Below are positions 58,770 through 64,000 of a DNA stretch of 64,000 bases, in pieces. Numbering within the stretch: the first letter of the stretch is position 1; each line of letters opens with the position of its first letter. The position numbers were made by a program, and so were the translations under genes. This DNA is from Ailurus styani (taxonomy: Eukaryota; Chordata; Mammalia; Carnivora; Ailuridae), in the NCBI GenBank assembly GCA_002007465.1, contig LNAC01000231.1, positions 2,551,256 through 2,615,255 of the forward strand, given 5' to 3'. The notes below the pieces were generated by a model. The model saw only the letters and a program-made list of their open reading frames with translations. It searched no databases and was not told where the DNA came from.

Positions 58770-59234
58770 TTATATTTTTCCCAGGAAGTCTCACTCACCA
58801 CCATAGATTTGATTAAATCAGTTTATTTTTGATTGTTCCCTATTATCCACTATTCCACCTTACCCTAAAAATGTTTCTGCACACACTAGAGGCACAGAAG
58901 GGGACAGCAGATCCCATCCATCCACTCAGCAAACAACCAACTGTGTGGGTACATGCTAGTCATCCATGAGATGGGACCTAGGAAAGGAGAGCTTTCACTG
59001 GTACCCTAAGAAAGCAGCCTCTCTTGCCCCATGCCTCCAAGGAGATTGAAAAGATTATACTTTCTGCTGGAAAGACCCCCGTTGGCAAATCCAACCATGA
59101 GACGATCTAGTGTCATTTGTTTCCACATATGAGCAGTGCCTACAGTAAACAGTCCCTGGAAAAAGAAAGGGTCTCAATAAGTACAACGCCTTCATGTTAC
59201 TCATTAACTTATTGAACAAATATTAAATGTCCTC
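58770..59234. other. Intergenic DNA, no gene seen
   Basis: No gene or clear repeat. Confidence 0.4.
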
Positions 59235-59251
59235 AAAAATGTTTATAATCA

Positions 59252-59934
59252 CTACATCTGTATCTTTGGGGTAAATACCCAGTAGTGCAATCAGGCTCAT
59301 AGGGCCATATATGTTCATAACAGCAATGTCCACAATTGACAAACTGTGGAAAGAGCCGAGATGCCCTTCAACAGATGAATGGATAAAGAAGATGTGGTCT
59401 ATATATACAACGGAATATTACTCAGCAATCAGAAAGGATGAGTACCCAACTTTTGTATCAACATGGATGGGCCTGGAGGAGATTATGGTGAGTGAAATAA
59501 GTCAAGCAGAGAAAGTCAATTATCATATGGTTTCACTTACTTGTGGAACATAAGGGATAAAATGGAGGACTCTAGAAGGGAAGGAAAAGTGAATTGGGGT
59601 AAATTGGAAGGAGAGATGAACCATGAGAAACTGTGGACTCTGAGAAACAAACTGAGGGTTATGGAGGGGAGGGGGGAGGGGGGGTGGGTGAGTCTGGTGG
59701 NATTGCATGGAGCACTGGGTATGATGCATAAACAATGAATCTTGGATCACTGAAAAAGAAAGAAGTTCATACATTATTATATCACAGTTCTCATTGCTTT
59801 TGTCTTATCAATGTTTTGACAACTGAATTTCAATGTCATTGAAAACTGATTATCCTCACCAACTACTTCAAAGGTGACATGCCTTCAGATCCTATTATTT
59901 CTTGTGTTAATAAGGAAGCACATACATTACTATT
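59252..59934 (+). mobile_element. 5'-truncated L1 with about 185 bp of extra 3' sequence
   Basis: L1 ORF2 C-terminal codons (FITAMSTIDKLWKEPRCPST, STWMGLEEIMVSEISQAEKV) and the 3' UTR run from about 59252 to 59748. A further 185 bases of non-L1 sequence follow. AAAAATGTTTATAATCA is repeated exactly at 59235-59251 and 59935-59951, enclosing both parts. A single N at 59701 replaces about 25 bases of the usual 3' UTR. The element cannot encode a working protein. Confidence 0.85.
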
Positions 59935-59984
59935 AAAAATGTTTATAATCAAGTGGGAGAACATATATTACACCAGTAATTACA

Positions 59985-60400
59985 GAGATAATTGTTTAAT
60001 TATATTCTAACTCCTCTGAAGGAAAAGTATAGGATGTTGAGAGTATATAACAGGGAATTTCACAGAACTATTGCATCAGAAAAAGCTTCCTGAAAAAATA
60101 TCATTTGATCAAGAAATGGAGGATGAGTAGGAGTTAGGTAAGCAAAATTGATGGGAAAAGGGCTTTCTAGGCAAAGTGATCATAAAGCTTGGCATGAAGG
60201 TTAATCAGCTGTAAGAAGTAAATGTAGGTCTGGGTGTCTAGAGTTTATTGACAAAAGAGAAGAAAAGGTAAAGAAGGAACTTTATAGGTAGGCTTGAACC
60301 AGATCTTGAAGAAGCAGCTTAAGAATGTTGGGTTTTTTCCTGTAAGCAATGGGAAGCCATTTGGAAGACTTAAATCAAGATTGGCCTTATTTGCATCTTT
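59985..60400 (+). repeat. Old L2-type relic
   Basis: Phrases such as GGCTTTCTAGGCAAAGTGAT and TAAGCAATGGGAAGCCATTTGGAAG match, with divergence, the repeat at 52590. Confidence 0.5.
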
Positions 60401-60512
60401 TAAATGCAGATTTTAGATATTTTTGTTACCAATACCAACTAAAATACTAGTATTTTAATTCATAAAAATGCAGAACAAATTCCAGGGATACATTTACTGT
60501 AGTCTTGTGTCT

Positions 60513-60553
60513 GTCTTCCTTCCTTCCTTCCTTCCTTTTTCTTCCTTCCTTTT

Positions 60554-60634
<81 letters not shown>
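60513..60634. repeat. (CTTT)n / (CT)n compound tract
   Basis: CTTCC, CTTT and CT runs in series. It directly precedes the 3' end of the minus-strand L1, so it derives from that element's A-rich tail. Confidence 0.95.
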
Positions 60635-60637
<3 letters not shown>

Positions 60638-61011
60638 AACATATAATGTATTATTTGTTTCAGGGGTACAGGTCTATGAATCATCAGTCTTACCCAATTC
60701 ACAGCACTCATCATAGTACATACCCTCCCCAATGTCTGTCCCTCCCCACTGCTCAGCAGCTGTCAGTTTGTTTCCTGAGATTAAGAGTCTCTTATGGTTT
60801 GTCCCCCTCCCCAGTCCCATCTTGTTTCATTTTCCCCTCCTTTCCCCCCATGAACCCCCGCCCTGCCTCTCAAATTCCTCATATCAGAGCGATCATATGA
60901 TAATTGTCTTTCTCTGATTGACTTATTTCGCTTAGCATAATACCCACTAGTTCCACCCACATCGTTGCAAATGGTAAGATTTCAGGTTTTTTGATGGCTG
61001 CATAGTATTCC

Positions 61012-61050
<39 letters not shown>

Positions 61051-62605
61051 ATATATATATATATATACTACATCTCCTTTATCCATTCATCTGTTGGTGG
61101 ACATCTAGGTTCTTTCCATAGTTTGGCTATTGTGGACATTGCTGCTATAAACATTCGGGTGCATGTGCCTCTTTGGATCACTACCTTTGTATCTTTAGGG
61201 TAAATACCCAGTAGTGCGATTGCTGGGTCATAGGGTAGCTCTATTTTCAACTTTTTGAGGAACCTCCATACTGTTTTCCAGAGTGGCTGCACCAGCTTGC
61301 ATTCCCACCAACAGTGTAGGAGGGTTCCCCTTTTTTCACATCCTCGCCAACATCTGTCATTTCCTGACTTGTTCATTTTAGCCATTCTGACTNCTGACTG
61401 GTATGAGGTGGTATCTCACTGTGGTTTTGGTTTGTATTTCCCTGATGCTGAGTGATGTTGAACACTTTTTCATGTGTCTATTGGCCATTTGGATGTCTTC
61501 TTTGCTGAAATATCTGTTCACGTCTTCTGCCCATTTCTTGATTGGATTATTTGTTCTTTGGGTGTTGAGTTTGATAAGTTCTGTATACATTTTGGATACT
61601 AGCCCTTTATCTGATATATCATTTGCAAGTATCTTCTCCCATTCTGTCAGCTGTCTTTTGGTTTTGTTGACTGTTTCCTTTGCTGTGCAAAAGCTTTTGA
61701 TCTTGACGAAGTCCCAATAGTTCATTTTTGCCCTTGCTTCCCTTGCTTTTGGCGATTTTGGAGATGTTTCTAGGAAGAAGTCGCTGCTGTTGAGGTCAAA
61801 GAGGTGCTGCTTGTGTTCTCCTCAAGGATTTTGATGGATTCCTGTCTCACATTGAGGTCTTTCATCCATTTTGAGTCTATATTTGTGTGTGGTGTAAGGA
61901 AATGGTCTAGTTTCATTCTTCTGCATGTGGCTGTCCAATTTTCCCAGCACCATTTGTTGAAGAGATTGTCTTTTTTCCATTGGACATTCTTTCCTGCTTT
62001 GTTGAAGATTAGTTGACCATAGAATTGCGACTCCATTTCTGGGCTCTCTATTCTGTTCCATTGATCAATGTGTCTGTTCTTGTACCAGTATCATACTGTC
62101 TTGATGATTATAGCTTTGTAATAGAGCTTGAAGTGTGGAATTGTGATTCCACTAGCTTTGGTTTTCTTTTTCAACATTCCTCTGGTTATTTGGGCTCTTT
62201 TTGGTTCCATACAAATTTTAGGATTTTTGTTCCATTTTTTTTAAAAACTGTTGATGGCATTTTGATGGGAATTGCATTAAATGTGTAGATTGCTCTAGGT
62301 AGCGTAAACATTTTCACAATATTTTTTCTTCTAATCCATGAGCATGGAACATTTTTCCATTTCTTTGTGTCTTCCTCAATTTGCTTCATGAGTATTCTAT
62401 AGTTGCTGAATACAGATTCTTTGCCTCTTTGGTTAGATTTATTCCTAAGTATCTTCAATTGTCAATGGGATCAACTCCTTCATTTCTCTTTTTTCTGTCT
62501 TGTTGGTATATAGAAATGCAACTGATTTCTCTGCATTGTTTTTATATCCTGACATTTTACTGAATTCCTGTGTGAGTTCTAGCAGTTTGGGGGAGGAGTC
62601 TTTTG
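60635..62605 (-). mobile_element. L1, 5'-truncated, about 2 kb
   Basis: Minus-strand L1: 3' UTR at 60635-61010, then ORF2 C-terminal region broken by frameshifts. Fragments include [20 protein letters not shown] and [19 protein letters not shown] (61068-61385), [20 protein letters not shown] (61378-61725), and pieces at 61770-62061 and 62186-62458. It stops in ORF2 at about 62605, 3' of the reverse-transcriptase core. TG/TA repeats interrupt it at 61015-61068, and an N sits at 61393 between two CTGACT copies. Dead element. Confidence 0.93.
61015..61068. repeat. (TG)n(TA)n microsatellite inside L1
   Basis: About 15 TG then about 10 TA units, replacing the L1 sequence between 'CATTGTGT' and 'CATCTCCTTTATCC'. 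Confidence 0.95.
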
Positions 62606-63545
62606 GTACAAGATGTGCCTGAAACATATTGTTGTGAAATTTCTGGACACAGTGTGTCCAGAAAATACTGCCAGAAAATTAAACTGTCCAGAAAATTAAA
62701 CTGCCACCTTCGCAGTATGAGATATTTTAATTATCTAAGAATAAAGGCAGTAATATCAAATAAAATAGGAATCAATAAGTCCACATGGAGATAGATAGAA
62801 GAGAGTAAAAGACTCTTCCTTAGAGTCAAACAAGAACTAGTAACACTGAAAAGAATATTGGAGTTGTAAAATCATCATTTTACCTCTATTGTAGTATACA
62901 CTGGTTTGGGCAAAAATAATCAATGGATAGATATGAAGGCAGGGGGTAGGGGATGATTTGATAAAGAACATCAGTGTTTGCATGGTTTCACAGTGTCTCT
63001 CCACATATTGTTTATTAGTTTCAAGGGGGAAATTAGTAACTATATAGCAGAGAAACCAGACAACCCACTGACCAGTGATCAAAAAACATCAGCAAGGAGT
63101 GGTAAGTAGGTATTGTGTGTCTCCAGATACAACACCCTGGTGAAAAAAAAAAAGTGCATCACTTCTGTAGCATTCTGGACATGAAGGCATTACCTACATC
63201 TGACTATGAGGAAATATCAGGCAACTAAAAATTCAGGAATTTTCTGTGAAATAACTTGCCTGTAGTCTTCAAAATATCAATGTCATTGACTGGAGAACTC
63301 TTCCAGAGACATGACAACTTCCTACAATGTGTGATCCTAGACTGGTCTTGTATGAAAGGGGGAAAAATACTCTGAATTTTATGAGAAAATTATCAAAATT
63401 GTAATACAGATTGTGGATTTGATAAAACTATTGTATCAAAGCTAAATTTACTGAATTTGTTAACTAGACTGTGTTAATGTATGTTACTTAAATTTTTCTT
63501 ATAACTTTTGTATAAATTTGAAAAAAATTTTATTTTGCTTTATTA
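62606..63545. other. Intergenic DNA, no gene seen
   Basis: GTCCAGAAAATTAAACTG-like sequence is repeated in tandem at 62655-62705 (CCAGAAAAT three times). Otherwise nothing. Confidence 0.4.
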
Positions 63546-63715
63546 TTTTTTAAAGATCCATCCATTTATTTTAGAAAGAGAGAGAGCATTGTGGGACAAA
63601 TGGAGAAGGCAAAAGAGAGAAGCAGACTCTTCACTGAGTATGGAGGCTGATGCAGGGCTCGATCCCACCACTGAGATCACAACCCAGGCTAAAATCAAGA
63701 GTCATATGTCCAACC
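63546..63715 (-). mobile_element. Old CAN-SINE fragment ending at an N
   Basis: Minus-strand diverged SINE (TTAAAGATCCATCCATTTAT ... GGGCTCGATCCCACCACTGA) cut at N 63716. Confidence 0.85.
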
Positions 63716-63716
63716 N

Positions 63717-63827
63717 AGGGCTCCCTGCTCAGCGGGGAGCCTGCTTCTTCCTCTCTCTCTGCCTGCCTCTCTGCCCTACTTGTAATCTCTCTCTGTGTCA
63801 AATAAATAAATAAAATTTTTAAAAAAG
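63717..63827 (+). mobile_element. CAN-SINE 3' half
   Basis: Plus-strand 3' half of a young-type SINE (AGGGCTCCCTGCTCAGCGGG ... AAATAAATAAATAAAATTTT). It begins directly at the N, with its head missing, so the junction is not reliable. Confidence 0.88.
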
Positions 63828-63968
63828 AGAAAAGAACATATATAAAATATACTACATTATTCTATTCCAATAATTCACAGCCCTTTTTGTAGATTATGTA
63901 ATCTATAGATATATTCATAGAACAATAGACATTTGAACCAAATTAGCAGAAAATCAAATCACTTACTT

Positions 63969-64000
63969 TGAAGAAGAAGAAGAAGAAGAAGAAGAAGAAG
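63969..64000. repeat. (GAA)n tract, runs out of the window
   Basis: Ten GAA triplets up to the last base. Confidence 0.95.

Noticed and set aside
61068..62458. L1 ORF2 open frames as host genes
   Set aside because: The sequence phrases are those of L1 ORF2, and the frames are broken and 5'-truncated.

Overview
The window is nuclear DNA from a carnivoran mammal, most likely an arctoid of the weasel family. It is AT-rich, has intron-exon structure, and holds more than 30 copies of a tRNA-Lys-derived carnivore SINE (CAN-SINE, heads of the type GCGCCTGGGTGGCTCAG). Most copies carry the 'CTGCCTGCCTCTCTGCCTACTTGTGATCTCT' style of tail that I associate with mustelids. A few carry the 'CTTGTGTTCCCTCTCTCGCTGTGTCTC' style seen more widely in arctoids. 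Carnivore L1 3' ends and two solo retroviral LTRs agree with this. The species is inferred, not proven.

One protein-coding gene is present, on the + strand, and I recognise it as the orthologue of human KIAA0408 (the neighbour of SOGA3/MTCL3 on human chromosome 6q). Five coding exons join in frame without a defect: 18415-18549, 22489-22848, 22938-23017, 25238-26567 and 29233-29406. They predict 692 residues. A candidate non-coding first exon with a perfect CRE (TGACGTCA) and a strong splice donor lies at about 11560-11927. The 3' UTR begins at 29407, with a tandem polyadenylation signal at 30080-30089.

Layout: 1-11.5 kb is upstream intergenic DNA with SINEs, MIR/L2 relics, a (CA)n tract and one possible pseudogene scrap. 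11.5-30.1 kb is the gene, its introns full of SINEs and one long (CTTT)n tract. 30.1-64 kb is downstream intergenic DNA dominated by repeats: L1 pieces at 31, 43-45.6, 59 and 60.6-62.6 kb, a solo ERV2-type LTR (shown three times, 39970-42136), a solo ERV1-type LTR (46288-46974), many SINEs and microsatellites. No tRNA, rRNA, CRISPR array, operon or prokaryotic system is present.

Points that deserve a second look: (1) single-N positions flanked by near-identical tandem copies, which look like assembly joins and not biology; (2) two solo LTRs with exact TG...CA ends and intact target-site duplications; (3) a 5'-truncated L1 whose 17-bp target-site duplication encloses about 185 bp of non-L1 DNA, a candidate 3' transduction; (4) inverted SINEs flanking the 1330-nt fourth coding exon, a setting that favours exon circularisation; (5) the CRE-bearing candidate promoter; (6) a short palindromic element with 32-bp arms. 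I did not find a convincing new biological system. The strongest results are the gene model and the structure of the repeats.
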